Source: Bradyrhizobiaceae bacterium (GTDB taxonomy: Bacteria > Pseudomonadota > Alphaproteobacteria > Rhizobiales > Xanthobacteraceae). From it: a stretch of 64,000 nt of DNA. Position numbers and translations under genes: made by a program. How positions within the stretch are numbered: position 1 is the first letter of the stretch; each line of letters starts with the position of its first letter. The DNA lies in NCBI GenBank assembly GCA_020544565.1, contig CP078014.1, positions 1,308,574 through 1,372,573 of the forward strand, in the 5' to 3' direction. The notes under the pieces are model-generated. The model had not been told where the DNA came from, made no database searches, and was given only the letters and a program-made list of their open reading frames with translations. Shown one piece after another: positions 52,239 through 61,573 of this stretch.

Positions 52239-52646
52239 ATGGTAACAGGGCATGGGGGCTCAACCGTGCTGTTCACGTCGCGCATCAGGACAATTGGACG
52301 TTTCGCCGCGCTTGCAGCGGCTTACGCCCTTGTCTTCAACGTGATGCTGACCAGCGCGGTGCTGGCGACCGTCTCCCCGATCGAGGCCAATGCTCTCCAC
52401 GAACTTTGCCTCAACGCCAGTTCCGCCGCGCCCGGTGCCAGCGGCCAGACCGATGACGGCAAGCCGATCATCCGGTGCCCACTGTGCACCGCCGGGGCCA
52501 TCGCCATGGATGTGCCGCCGCCGTCCCCGGCGCTGGCGATCCGGATCGCGCTGCAGGTCACGTTCGAGCCGGCCCGGCACGGCGACGGTGCGCCGCTGTT
52601 TGCCGCCAGCGACCACCAGCCCCGCGGCCCGCCTTCCCTGAGCTGA
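52239..52646 (+). CDS. DUF2946-family protein
   Basis: A 135-residue protein with an N-terminal membrane segment or signal (about residues 15-40, [20 protein letters not shown]). A histidine/cysteine pattern follows: HELC near residue 53 and CPLC near residue 82. These are the hallmarks of DUF2946, small periplasmic proteins often next to outer-membrane metal (notably copper) receptors. It is probably a metal-binding accessory of the TonB receptor that starts 57 bp downstream. I chose the ATG at 52239 because it places the hydrophobic stretch near the N-terminus; an earlier in-frame start exists. Metal specificity is inference. Confidence 0.75.
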   Translation: MVTGHGGSTVLFTSRIRTIGRFAALAAAYALVFNVMLTSAVLATVSPIEANALHELCLNASSAAPGASGQTDDGKPIIRCPLCTAGAIAMDVPPPSPALAIRIALQVTFEPARHGDGAPLFAASDHQPRGPPSLS

Positions 52647-52703
52647 CGACCCGCGCTGACGCGCACCCGTTCGATCGTCGTTCTCTTTGGGGAAAGCTCA
52701 CCC

Positions 52704-54794
52704 ATGTTGTCCGTTTCAAGACGGATGCGCAGCGCGCTGCTGGCATCCGCGTCTCTCGCCGCCGTGCTGTGCCCGGCAGAACTCCGCGCGCAAGACGCGG
52801 CGGAAACCCTCCCCGCCGTCACCGTGGAAGCCGAACAGGAGGCGCCCGCGGCTTCCCCGCTCGGTGTCAGGACCGCCGACCAGGCGCGCCGCGATATCCA
52901 GCAGACCCCCGGCGGCGTCGCCGTGGTGGCAGCGGAAGACTACAAAACCACCTCGGTCGCGAGCACCGTGAAGGACATTCTCGGCTTCGTACCCGGCGTG
53001 TTCGCCCAGCCGAAATGGGGCGACGACACCCGCCTCTCCATTCGCGGCTCCAGCCTGTCGCGCAATTTCCATCTGCGCGGCGTCCAGCTTTTGATGGACG
53101 GCATCCCGATCAACACCGCCGACGGTTACGGCGACTTTCAGGAGATCGATCCAACCGCCTACAAATACGTCGAAATCTTCAAGGGCGCGAACGCGCTGCA
53201 GTTCGGTGCGAACTCGCTCGGCGGCGCGATCAACTTCGTTACCCCGACCGGCCGCGACGCCACTATCAACAGCGCTGCGTTCGACATGGGGGCGTTCGGC
53301 TATCGCCGCTTTCAGGGCAGCGTCGGCGGAGCCAACGGCCCGTGGGACGCTTTCTTCACGGCGTCGAACCAGCAGGCCGAAGGCTTCCGCGACCACAGCG
53401 ATGGCCACGCCACCCGCGTCAGCGGCAACATCGGCTATCAGATCTCACCGGATGTCGAGACGCGGTTCTACATCAACGCCAACGACGTGCGGCAGCGCAT
53501 TCCCGGCACCGTCACGCGCGACTCGGCGCTGACCTCGCCGCAGACCGCCGCGCCCGCCAATATCGCCCTCGACCAGCAGCGCAACATCGACACCGTCCGC
53601 ATCGCCAACAAGACCACGCTCCGCTTTGACGCCACTACGGTGGAATTCGGCGCGTTCGCGGTGGACCGCCACCTGATGCATCCGATCTATCAATGGCTGG
53701 ATTATCAGTACAACGACTATGGCGGCTTCGGAAAAGTCACGGACGAGCGCCTCATCGGCGGTTATCGCAACCGGCTGATCGCCGGCGTGAACCTGCTCAA
53801 CGGCACCATCGACAACAAGCAGTACGCCAATATCGGCGGCGCCAAGGGCGCGCTGCTGTCATCGTCGCTCGACAGATCGACCAACATCTCGGCCTATATC
53901 GAGAATTCGTTTTACGTGCTGCCGGAGGTCGCCGTGATCGGCGGCACCCAGTTCCTTCATGCCACGCGAGACCGCGAGGCACACTTCGGCAGCACCTCCG
54001 GTTCGACCGAATTCAACCTGTGGAGTCCCAAGACAGGGCTGCTCTGGGACATCGATCCGGCGTGGCAGGCATTCGCCAACATCTCGCGTAGCGCCGAGGT
54101 GCCGAGCTTCGGCGAAAGCGCCACCGGCCCCGGCATTCCGACCATCCCCTTCACCAGCATCCGCCCGCAGCGCGCCACCACCTATGAGATCGGCACGCGC
54201 GGCAAGCGGCCGGACGTCACATGGGATCTCGCCGCCTATCGTGCCGAGATCAAGAACGAGCTGCTGTGCCTCTACAGCGCCTACGGCAACTGCAACGTCA
54301 CCAATGCCGACAGGACGGTGCATCAGGGCATCGAGGCCCGGCTCGGCGTCGCCGTGCTCAAGAACCTGTTCACGCAGGATGCTAACGCGGACAAGCTGTG
54401 GCTCAACCTCGCCTACACCTACAACGACTTCCGCTTCGATCACGACGCGAGCTTCGGCAACAACCAGTTGCCCGGCGCGCCGCGCCACTTCCTGCGCGCC
54501 GAACTGCTCTACAAGAATCCGAACGGCTTCTATATCGGCCCCAATCTCGAATGGGTGCCGCAAGCCTATTACGCCGACAGCGCCAACACCCTCACCACGC
54601 AGGCTTACGCGATATGGGGACTCAAGGCCGGCGTCGATGACGGCACCTATTCGATGTATCTGGAGGCACGCAACATCGCCAACACCGCCTACATCGCCAG
54701 CGTGTCGATCATCGACCGCGCCACGGCTTCGTCGGCGCTGTTCGAGCCCGGCATCGGGCGCGCGGTCTATGCCGGCGTGCGCGTGCGATGGTAG
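52704..54794 (+). CDS. TonB-dependent outer membrane receptor
   Basis: A 696-residue TonB-dependent receptor. A signal peptide (about residues 1-31, ending LRAQ-DA) precedes the TonB box-like ETLPAVTVEAE. The plug domain (about 60-165) has TPGGVAVVAAEDY, DILGFVPGVFAQ, LSIRGSSLSRNFHLRGVQLLMDGIPIN and YVEIFKGANALQFGANSLGGAINFVTPTG. A 22-strand barrel ends with the terminal aromatic (VYAGVRVRW). The plug resembles ferric-citrate or copper receptors, but the ligand is unknown. GGGGAAAG precedes the ATG. With the DUF2946 gene it forms a two-gene cassette. Confidence 0.93.
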   Translation: MLSVSRRMRSALLASASLAAVLCPAELRAQDAAETLPAVTVEAEQEAPAASPLGVRTADQARRDIQQTPGGVAVVAAEDYKTTSVASTVKDILGFVPGVFAQPKWGDDTRLSIRGSSLSRNFHLRGVQLLMDGIPINTADGYGDFQEIDPTAYKYVEIFKGANALQFGANSLGGAINFVTPTGRDATINSAAFDMGAFGYRRFQGSVGGANGPWDAFFTASNQQAEGFRDHSDGHATRVSGNIGYQISPDVETRFYINANDVRQRIPGTVTRDSALTSPQTAAPANIALDQQRNIDTVRIANKTTLRFDATTVEFGAFAVDRHLMHPIYQWLDYQYNDYGGFGKVTDERLIGGYRNRLIAGVNLLNGTIDNKQYANIGGAKGALLSSSLDRSTNISAYIENSFYVLPEVAVIGGTQFLHATRDREAHFGSTSGSTEFNLWSPKTGLLWDIDPAWQAFANISRSAEVPSFGESATGPGIPTIPFTSIRPQRATTYEIGTRGKRPDVTWDLAAYRAEIKNELLCLYSAYGNCNVTNADRTVHQGIEARLGVAVLKNLFTQDANADKLWLNLAYTYNDFRFDHDASFGNNQLPGAPRHFLRAELLYKNPNGFYIGPNLEWVPQAYYADSANTLTTQAYAIWGLKAGVDDGTYSMYLEARNIANTAYIASVSIIDRATASSALFEPGIGRAVYAGVRVRW

Positions 54795-55246
54795 CTCCAC
54801 CCGCTCGATCGCGCGCTTTCACGCGGCTGCGGCTCACAGCGCGGCAACGGCCGGTTTTCAGCGCTGCAACGGGAAATTGTGCAACGCCACATAGGCCGAC
54901 ATTTAATATTTGAAAAGGTGACAAGGGGGAATCCTTCCGGTACAAACTTCCGGGTCAGAAGTGTGGCGATGAGCTTCACATTCTGGTGGTCCAAGTCTCG
55001 GGAGGAGCCCCTGACGCGCACAAGCAGCGTCGCCCCGTTCAATCAAGGTCAAATCCAACGTTTCGGGGAAAACAGGGTCGACACAATTTTTGAGCGGGGC
55101 TTGGCCCCGCTCTTTTTTTGTTCTGAAAATCTGTTCGGCTGAACATTTTCCCGCGTGCAGGAATCTCTGTGCAGGTATTTTCGCTATGCGGAACAGTTTG
55201 CGACAGCGGCGACGATCCGATGATGCAGCCAACGCGCGGCGCGCAC
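54795..55246. other. 452-bp non-coding region with a terminator and AT-rich island
   Basis: The region is convergent: the TonB receptor gene enters from the left and the DUF1467 gene from the right. An AT-rich segment at about 54893-54915 (gacatttaatatttgaaaag) could hold a promoter, and a strong plus-strand terminator is at 55092-55119. Open frames inside it (for example 54969-55142) run through the terminator hairpin and have no good ribosome binding site. It could encode a small RNA of about 200 nt or be a long 3' untranslated region. Confidence 0.5.
55092..55119 (+). terminator. Strong intrinsic terminator
   Basis: Perfect 9-bp stem gagcggggc-ttg-gccccgctc followed by seven T's. It works only on the plus strand and lies 298 bp after the TonB receptor stop. 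Confidence 0.9.
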
Positions 55247-55522
55247 TCAGAGCGGAATGCCCATCAGCTTGCTCAGGCGCTCGACAGTCAGGAAGCCCGA
55301 CTTGGACGCCGCCATCCCGATGCCGAAGATCACCGCCGAGACGATGGTGGTCCAGATCAGCTTGCGGCCCATCTGCGGTTTGATCGGCGCGCCGGGATCG
55401 GTGCCCGACAGTTCGTCGTCGCTTTCGGCCTGGCTGCGAACGCCGAACGGCAGCACCGCGAACAGCACGAGCCACCACACCACGAAGTAGATCGCCAAGC
55501 CTGTCGAGAGCGAATAGACCAT
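55247..55522 (-). CDS. DUF1467-family membrane protein
   Basis: A 91-residue protein with two membrane helices (about residues 8-26 and 56-72) linked by a hydrophilic, acidic loop. It starts MVYSLSTGLAIYFVVWW and carries LPFGVRSQAE just after the first helix, which is the DUF1467 signature. The family is conserved in alphaproteobacteria, nearly always between mce and proS, and is of unknown function. The start is the ATG at 55522, 10 bp after the mce stop, so the two are cotranscribed. Here proS no longer follows directly because of the inserted TonB receptor cassette. Confidence 0.88.
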   Translation of the reverse strand: MVYSLSTGLAIYFVVWWLVLFAVLPFGVRSQAESDDELSGTDPGAPIKPQMGRKLIWTTIVSAVIFGIGMAASKSGFLTVERLSKLMGIPL

Positions 55523-55532
55523 CGCGCGCCTC

Positions 55533-55937
<405 letters not shown>

Positions 55938-55968
55938 GTTCGTCTCCGCAAGATGTCGATCGCGGCCA

Positions 55969-57663
55969 TCAGACCACCAGCACGTGGACCGTGCAAAGTG
56001 TCTTCTTGCCCCATTGTTGGTTGATTTCCGCGCGCACCGCGCGCCGCACCGCCTCGGCGATGGCGTCCGGATCGCGGCGCTTGCCGCGCGGCAACCCCTC
56101 CACCGTGGACACCGCCACGTCGAACACCTCGTCCTCGATCAGGATGCCCTCGGCATTCTTCTCCGGAATGCCGATCAGCTCGACCTCGGGGTCGTCGGCG
56201 AGGTCGCCCTTCTCGGTCACGGCGATGGCGACGAAGGCGCAGCCGGCGAACGCCAGCCGCCGCCGCTCGACCACGGCCCGCGCCTTGTCGGACTCCAGCA
56301 GGTTGCCGTCCTTGTAGGTGCGCCCGGCCTGAACCTGGGCGATAATGGCGGCATCGCCGGGACCGAGCCGCACCACATCGCCGTTCTTGCACGTCAGCAC
56401 CTGCGGCACGCCGCAGGCGCGCGCCAGTTTGGCGTGCTCCGACAGATGCAACGCCTCGCCATGGGCCGGGATCAGCACCTGCGGGCGCACCCACGAAATC
56501 ATGTCGCGCAATTCGTCGCGGCGCGGATGGCCCGACACATGCACAAGGTGCGTGCGATCGGTGATGATCTCGATGCCCTGCCCCACCAGCGCGTTGATGA
56601 TCGCCCCCACCGCTTTCTCATTGCCGGGAATGGTGCGCGAGGAGAAGATCACCGTGTCGCCCTTGTTCAGCGTCACCTGCGGATGATCGTCGTTGGCGAT
56701 GCGCGCCAGCGCCGCGCGCGGCTCGCCCTGGCTGCCGGTGCACAGCGCCAGCACCTTGTCGGGCGGGAAATGGCCGTAATAGTCGGCGCTGCGAAACTCC
56801 CGCACGCCGTCGAGATAGCCGGTTTCGCGCGCCACCTGCACCACGCGCTCCATGGCGCGGCCGACCACCACCACTTCGCGCCCCGCTTCCTGCGCGGCTT
56901 CCGCCACCGCGCGCAGCCGCGCGACGTTGGAGGCGAAGGTGGTCACCGCCACCCGCCCGCGCGCGGCCTTGAGCAGTTCGGTGATGGTGCGCGCCACCTC
57001 CTGCTCCGAGGGTGAGCGGCCCTCGCGCACGGCGTTGGTGGAATCGCCGACCAGCGCCAGCACGCCCTCGTCGCCGATCGCGCGCAGCCGCGCCTCGTCG
57101 GTGGGCTTGCCGATGATCGGGGTGGGATCGATCTTCCAGTCGCCGGTGTGCAGCACCGTCCCCGCCACCGTCCTGATGGCAAGCGCGTGGGATTCCGGAA
57201 TCGAATGCGCCACCGGAATGAACTCGACGCTGAACGGGCCGACATTGATGGTGCCGCCGGACGGAACGACGGTGACGGGAATCTTCGGCGGATTGCGCTC
57301 GGCGGCGCACTTGGCCTCGAACAGCGCCGCGCTGAACTGCGTCGCGTAGATCGGGCAGCGCAGTTGCGGCCACAGATCGATGATGGCGCCGAAATGATCC
57401 TCGTGGGCATGCGTGAGCACCAGCCCGACCAGGTTCTTGCGCTCCTTCACCAGAAAGCCGATGTCCGGCATCACCACGTCGATGCCGGGCAGATGTTCCT
57501 CGTTGCCGAACGACACGCCGAGATCGACCGCGAGCCAGCTTCGCTGGTGGCGGTTGCCGAGGCCGTAGATCGACAGGTTCATGCCGATCTCGCCGATGCC
57601 GCCGAGCGGAGCGAAGGTCAGTTCGTCGGGGCGTGTCCCCGTTTTCCGAAGTTCATCAGTCAT
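55969..57663 (-). CDS. rnj: Ribonuclease J
   Basis: A 564-residue metallo-beta-lactamase/beta-CASP ribonuclease. The zinc motif HxHxDH is at residues 85-90 (THAHEDHFGAI), with further ligands in VAHSIPESHALAIRT and HTGDWKIDPTP. The beta-CASP region contains LCTGSQGEPRAALARI and HVSGHPRRDELRDMISW, and a small C-terminal domain follows. It is a 5'-to-3' exonuclease and endonuclease acting in rRNA maturation and mRNA decay. The start is ATG 57663. A 14-bp inverted repeat (57643-57656 / 57680-57693) brackets the start codon, and a hairpin lies upstream, suggesting control of its own expression. Confidence 0.95.
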   Translation of the reverse strand: MTDELRKTGTRPDELTFAPLGGIGEIGMNLSIYGLGNRHQRSWLAVDLGVSFGNEEHLPGIDVVMPDIGFLVKERKNLVGLVLTHAHEDHFGAIIDLWPQLRCPIYATQFSAALFEAKCAAERNPPKIPVTVVPSGGTINVGPFSVEFIPVAHSIPESHALAIRTVAGTVLHTGDWKIDPTPIIGKPTDEARLRAIGDEGVLALVGDSTNAVREGRSPSEQEVARTITELLKAARGRVAVTTFASNVARLRAVAEAAQEAGREVVVVGRAMERVVQVARETGYLDGVREFRSADYYGHFPPDKVLALCTGSQGEPRAALARIANDDHPQVTLNKGDTVIFSSRTIPGNEKAVGAIINALVGQGIEIITDRTHLVHVSGHPRRDELRDMISWVRPQVLIPAHGEALHLSEHAKLARACGVPQVLTCKNGDVVRLGPGDAAIIAQVQAGRTYKDGNLLESDKARAVVERRRLAFAGCAFVAIAVTEKGDLADDPEVELIGIPEKNAEGILIEDEVFDVAVSTVEGLPRGKRRDPDAIAEAVRRAVRAEINQQWGKKTLCTVHVLVV

Positions 57664-57693
57664 TGCGGCACGTTCTCAAATGAACTTCGGAAA
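57643..57693 (-). promoter_or_regulatory. Inverted repeat bracketing the RNase J start codon
   Basis: Arms tttccgaagttcat (57643-57656) and atgaacttcggaaa (57680-57693) are perfect reverse complements of 14 bases. In the transcript the 23-nt loop between them holds the probable ribosome binding site and the ATG (57663-57661); the downstream arm is codons 3-7 of rnj. It is a good candidate for a translation or decay control hairpin. Confidence 0.6.
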
Positions 57694-57804
57694 CCGAAGA
57701 GGGACTGGCAAACTTAAAACCTCAGGACCGCCTTCGATCTGAAGTTCCTGAGGTCGAACTTGCATCGAATGGAGCAGGAGCTTCAGATCGGCGGGACTGG
57801 ACAT
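57676..57804 (-). CDS. Possible 42-residue leader peptide between birA and rnj
   Basis: A short frame whose ATG (57804) overlaps the birA stop in TGATG and whose stop lies 12 bp before the rnj start. Translational coupling is plausible, but its second half is covered by a terminator-like hairpin and the left arm of the rnj inverted repeat, which explains the unusual codons. It may be a leader peptide or only a chance frame. No recognisable domain. Confidence 0.25.
   Translation of the reverse strand: MSSPADLKLLLHSMQVRPQELQIEGGPEVLSLPVPLRFPKFI
57716..57753 (-). terminator. Hairpin with T-run between birA and rnj (terminator or attenuator)
   Basis: On the minus strand: 8-bp outer stem cctcagga / tcctgagg enclosing an inner cttc-agatc-gaag stem, followed by TTTT. 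It would end the nuo-birA transcript or attenuate it ahead of rnj. Confidence 0.6.
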
Positions 57805-58604
57805 CAGGCTGCTCCGGACGATTTGGCCGATCCGAAATGGACGTCGCCGGCGGCGATCGGCGTCCGCCTGCCGTCCGGCCCGGCGACGATCAGGCATCCC
57901 GCCTCATCGATGGTCTCGAAGACGCCTTCGACCCGTGCCGCGTCGAACTGGATCGAGACAGGCTCGCCGAGTCCCGCCGCGCGTTCAAGCCACAGACGGC
58001 GGATGGCCGGGAATCCCCGGCCATTGTTCCATATCTCGCGAAATTCGGCCCATGAGTCAGACAGCGCCGTGAACAGATCGCCGGCAGTGGCCGGGATGCC
58101 GAGCGCCGCCAGCGACGTGGCGGGGTACGGCGTGCCGTCCGGCGCGGCGACGATATTGGTGCCCATGCCGACCGCGATTGCGAGGCCGCTCTCCGTGGTT
58201 TCCGCTTCGAGCAGGATTCCGGACAGCTTGCGGCCGTCCGCCAGCACGTCGTTGGGCCATTTGAGCAAGAATTGCGGAATCGACCCGCCACGCATCCGCT
58301 GCTCCGTGGTCACCGTCTGCAGCGCCGCCTCCAGCGCGAGGCCCGCGGCAAAGCCGAGCGTGACGGCGACGGAAGGCGGTACGTCCAGCGTCTCGAGTAC
58401 GGTGGCGGCGAGGTTGCCGCGCGGCGCGACCCACGGCCGCTGACGACGGCCACGCCCGGCGGTCTGCTGGTCGGTCACCAGCCATAGCGGGCCGCGCTCC
58501 CCGGCCCTTGCCCGCGCCAGCGCCTCGCTGTTGGTCGATCCGATGCTGTCCAGCGCTTCGAGGCGGTAGTTGCGGGCCCTGGCCCGCGCACCAAGCGCGA
58601 ACAC
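57804..58604 (-). CDS. birA: Biotin--[acetyl-CoA-carboxylase] ligase
   Basis: A 266-residue biotin protein ligase without the N-terminal DNA-binding domain of E. coli BirA. It has DSIGSTNSEALARARAGERGPLWLV, the biotin/ATP loop TAGRGRRQRPWVAPRGNLAATVL, and LKWPNDVLADGRKLSGILLEAE with the catalytic lysine. It adenylates biotin and attaches it to carboxylase carrier domains. The start is taken as GTG 58604, two bases after the nuoN stop (TGACAGTG); a TTG two codons upstream overlapping the nuoN stop is an alternative. Typical nuoN-birA-rnj order. Confidence 0.92.
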   Translation of the reverse strand: MFALGARARARNYRLEALDSIGSTNSEALARARAGERGPLWLVTDQQTAGRGRRQRPWVAPRGNLAATVLETLDVPPSVAVTLGFAAGLALEAALQTVTTEQRMRGGSIPQFLLKWPNDVLADGRKLSGILLEAETTESGLAIAVGMGTNIVAAPDGTPYPATSLAALGIPATAGDLFTALSDSWAEFREIWNNGRGFPAIRRLWLERAAGLGEPVSIQFDAARVEGVFETIDEAGCLIVAGPDGRRTPIAAGDVHFGSAKSSGAA

Positions 58605-58606
58605 TG

Positions 58607-60034
58607 TCAAAACAGCGACCGGGCGGCAGCCGTGGCGGCGTCGATCAGCGGCGCGGGATAGACGAACAGCAGCAGGTTGAACACGCCGGTGACCGCCAGC
58701 ACGAGGCGCAGCTCGCCGCGCATCGGCTCGACCGCGCCCTTCGGCTCGTCGAAATACATCACCTTGACGATAGCGAGATAGTAGAACGCGCCGACCACGC
58801 TGCTCAGCACGCCGATCACCGCCAGCACAAACAGGCCGGAGCGGATCGCGGCGAGGAACACGTAGAACTTGGCGAAGAAGCCCGCGAGCGGCGGAATGCC
58901 GGCCAGCGAGAACAGGAACATGGCGAAGAAAAACGCCAGCGCCGGATTGGTGCGCGACAGGCCGGCGAAATCGCTGATGGTCTCGACCGCGCGGCCATTC
59001 CGGCGCAGCGCGATGATGATGGCGAAGGTGCCGAGCGTCATCGCCACATAGACCGCCATATAGACCAGCACACCCTGCGCGCCCATCTGGTTGCCCGCAG
59101 CCAGGCCGACCAGCGCGAAACCCATGTGGCCGATGGACGAATAGCCCATCAGGCGCTTGATGTTCTTCTGGCCGATGGCCGCGAACGCGCCCAACACCAT
59201 CGAGGCGATGGAGACGAACACCACGATCTGCTGCCACTGCGGAACCACGCCGGGGAACGCGGTCAGCACGACGCGGGTGAACACCGCCATGGCCGCGACC
59301 TTCGGCGCCGAGGCGAAAAAGGCGGTGACCGGGGTCGGCGCGCCTTCATAGACGTCCGGCGTCCACATATGGAACGGCACGGCGGAGATCTTGAAGCAGA
59401 GGCCGGCGAGCAGGAAGACGAGGCCGAACAGCAGGCCGGTGTTGGTGCCCTTCACTGCCGCCGCGATGCCGGCGAAGTTCACCGTGCCGGTGAAGCCGTA
59501 GATCATCGAGGCGCCATAGAGCAGCATGCCGGAGGACAGCGCACCGAGCACGAAATACTTCAGGCCCGCCTCAGTGGATTTGGCGTCGTCGCGATGGCTC
59601 GCCGCCACCACGTACAGCGCGAGGCTCATCAGCTCCAGGCCGAGATAGAGCATGATGAGATCGCCGGCCGAGATCAGCACCATCATGCCGACGGTCGAAA
59701 GCATGATCAGGATGGCGTATTCGAAGATCTTCGTCTGCTGCGTGAGATAGGTCCGCGACATCACCAGCGTCACGCCGGAGCCGATCAGCGCCAGCACCTT
59801 GAGGAAGCGCGCGAAGTCGTCGACGATGAAGCCGCCGCCGAAGGTTGCGAGCTTGCCCGCCGGCAGGCACAGCACCAGCGCGCCGACCACCGCCAGCAGG
59901 ACGACGGCGATTACTGTCACTAGAGGCGTCGTCTGCTGTCCGCGGAACGCGCCCAGCATCAGGAGCGCCATGGCGCCCGCCGCCAGCACCAGCTCCGGCA
60001 GCACGGGAAGCAGCGAATATCCTGCGAAAGTCAT
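58607..60034 (-). CDS. nuoN: NADH-quinone oxidoreductase subunit N
   Basis: A 475-residue proton-pumping antiporter-like subunit of complex I with about 14 membrane helices. Charged residues inside helices that are conserved in the family can be seen in [17 protein letters not shown] (Glu), [27 protein letters not shown] (Lys) and [24 protein letters not shown] (Lys). The start is the ATG at 60034, 15 bp after nuoM. The stop lies two bases from the birA start. Confidence 0.96.
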   Translation of the reverse strand: MTFAGYSLLPVLPELVLAAGAMALLMLGAFRGQQTTPLVTVIAVVLLAVVGALVLCLPAGKLATFGGGFIVDDFARFLKVLALIGSGVTLVMSRTYLTQQTKIFEYAILIMLSTVGMMVLISAGDLIMLYLGLELMSLALYVVAASHRDDAKSTEAGLKYFVLGALSSGMLLYGASMIYGFTGTVNFAGIAAAVKGTNTGLLFGLVFLLAGLCFKISAVPFHMWTPDVYEGAPTPVTAFFASAPKVAAMAVFTRVVLTAFPGVVPQWQQIVVFVSIASMVLGAFAAIGQKNIKRLMGYSSIGHMGFALVGLAAGNQMGAQGVLVYMAVYVAMTLGTFAIIIALRRNGRAVETISDFAGLSRTNPALAFFFAMFLFSLAGIPPLAGFFAKFYVFLAAIRSGLFVLAVIGVLSSVVGAFYYLAIVKVMYFDEPKGAVEPMRGELRLVLAVTGVFNLLLFVYPAPLIDAATAAARSLF

Positions 60035-60049
60035 AAGCCGATCCCGTTG

Positions 60050-61573
60050 TTATTGAACCAGCGCCGCCGCCTTCACGGCGGTGATGGCGGTGTTGTAATT
60101 GGTGACGAGCTGCTGCACCGAGGCCGCCGACATATCGAGCACCGGCTTCGGATACACGCCGAACAGAATGGTGAGGACCACCAGCGGCGCGAGGATCACC
60201 ACCTCGCGCGCGGTGAGATCCTTGATGGAGGCCAGCGCCGGCTTGTCGAGCACGCCGAACACCACCTTGCGATACAGCCACAGCGCATAGGCCGCCGACA
60301 GGATGACGCCGAGCGAGGCGATCGTCGCGGTCGGAATGCTGACGCGGAAGGTGCCGAGCAGCGTCAGGAACTCGCCGACGAAGCCCGAGGTGCCCGGCAG
60401 GCCGACATTGGCCATGGTGAACACCATGAACACAAAGGCATAGAGCGGCATCCGGTTGACGAGGCCGCCATAGGCGGCGATCTCGCGGGTGTGGAGCCGG
60501 TCGTAGATCACGCCGACACACAGGAACAGCGCGCCGGAGACGATGCCGTGGGACACCATCTGGAACACGCCGCCGGCGACGCCCTGGGTGGTACCGGCGA
60601 AGATGCCCATGGTGACGAAGCCCATATGCGCGACTGACGAATAGGCAATCAGCTTCTTGATGTCTTCCTGCATCAGGGCGACCAGCGAGGTGTAGACGAT
60701 CGCGATCGCCGACAGCGTCCACACCAGCGGCGCGAAATCCTGCGACGCCAGCGGGAACATCGGCAACGAGAAGCGCAGGAAGCCGTAGCCGCCCATCTTC
60801 AGCAGGATCGCCGCCAGCACCACGGAGCCCGCGGTCGGCGCCTCGACGTGGGCGTCCGGCAACCAGGTGTGCACTGGCCACATCGGCATCTTCACCGCGA
60901 AGGAGGCGAAGAAGGCGAGCCACGCCCAGGTCTGCAGGTTGCGCGGCACGGCGGTCTGCATCAGCGTCGGAATATCGGTGGTGCCGGCGTTGAGATACAG
61001 CGCCAGAATGGCGAGCAGCATCAGCACCGAACCGAGCAGCGTGTAGAGGAAGAACTTGAACGAGGCGTAGACCCGGCGCGGGCCGCCCCACACGCCGATG
61101 ATGAGGAACATCGGGATGAGGCCGCCTTCGAAGAACAGATAGAACAGCACGAGATCGAGCGCTGAGAACGTGCCGACCATCAGCGTTTCCAGGAACAGGA
61201 ACGCCATCATGTATTCGCGCACGCGCAGCGTGACCGACTTCCAGCTCGCCAGGATGCAGAACGGCATCAGCGCCGTGGTCAGGATCACGAACGGCAGCGA
61301 AATGCCGTCCACGCCCATGTGATAGGTGATGGTGATGGCGAGCCAGGGCAGCTTCTCGACGAACTGGAAGCCCGGCTGCGAGGGATCGAAGCGGATCACC
61401 AGAATGATCGACACCGCGAAGGTGACGATGGTGGTCCACAGCGCGATCCAGCGGGCATTGCGCCGCGCCGCCTCGTCGTCGCCGCGGGCGAAGAAGATCA
61501 GGATGGCGCCCACCACCGGCAGGAAGGTGACGACCGACAGAATGGGCCAGGTCATGACAGAATTCGTCATCAT
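60050..61573 (-). CDS. nuoM: NADH-quinone oxidoreductase subunit M
   Basis: A 507-residue antiporter-like complex I subunit. It has the family motifs [40 protein letters not shown] (Glu in helix 5), [43 protein letters not shown] (Lys in helix 7) and [22 protein letters not shown] chose the first of two tandem ATGs (61573), which overlaps the nuoL stop and has GGGGG upstream; an ATG six codons on is also possible. Confidence 0.96.
   Translation of the reverse strand: MMTNSVMTWPILSVVTFLPVVGAILIFFARGDDEAARRNARWIALWTTIVTFAVSIILVIRFDPSQPGFQFVEKLPWLAITITYHMGVDGISLPFVILTTALMPFCILASWKSVTLRVREYMMAFLFLETLMVGTFSALDLVLFYLFFEGGLIPMFLIIGVWGGPRRVYASFKFFLYTLLGSVLMLLAILALYLNAGTTDIPTLMQTAVPRNLQTWAWLAFFASFAVKMPMWPVHTWLPDAHVEAPTAGSVVLAAILLKMGGYGFLRFSLPMFPLASQDFAPLVWTLSAIAIVYTSLVALMQEDIKKLIAYSSVAHMGFVTMGIFAGTTQGVAGGVFQMVSHGIVSGALFLCVGVIYDRLHTREIAAYGGLVNRMPLYAFVFMVFTMANVGLPGTSGFVGEFLTLLGTFRVSIPTATIASLGVILSAAYALWLYRKVVFGVLDKPALASIKDLTAREVVILAPLVVLTILFGVYPKPVLDMSAASVQQLVTNYNTAITAVKAAALVQ

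Noticed and set aside
54969..55142. A 57-codon frame starting atgagcttcacattctgg
   Set aside because: It reads straight through the terminator stem and T-run at 55092-55119 and has no convincing ribosome binding site.
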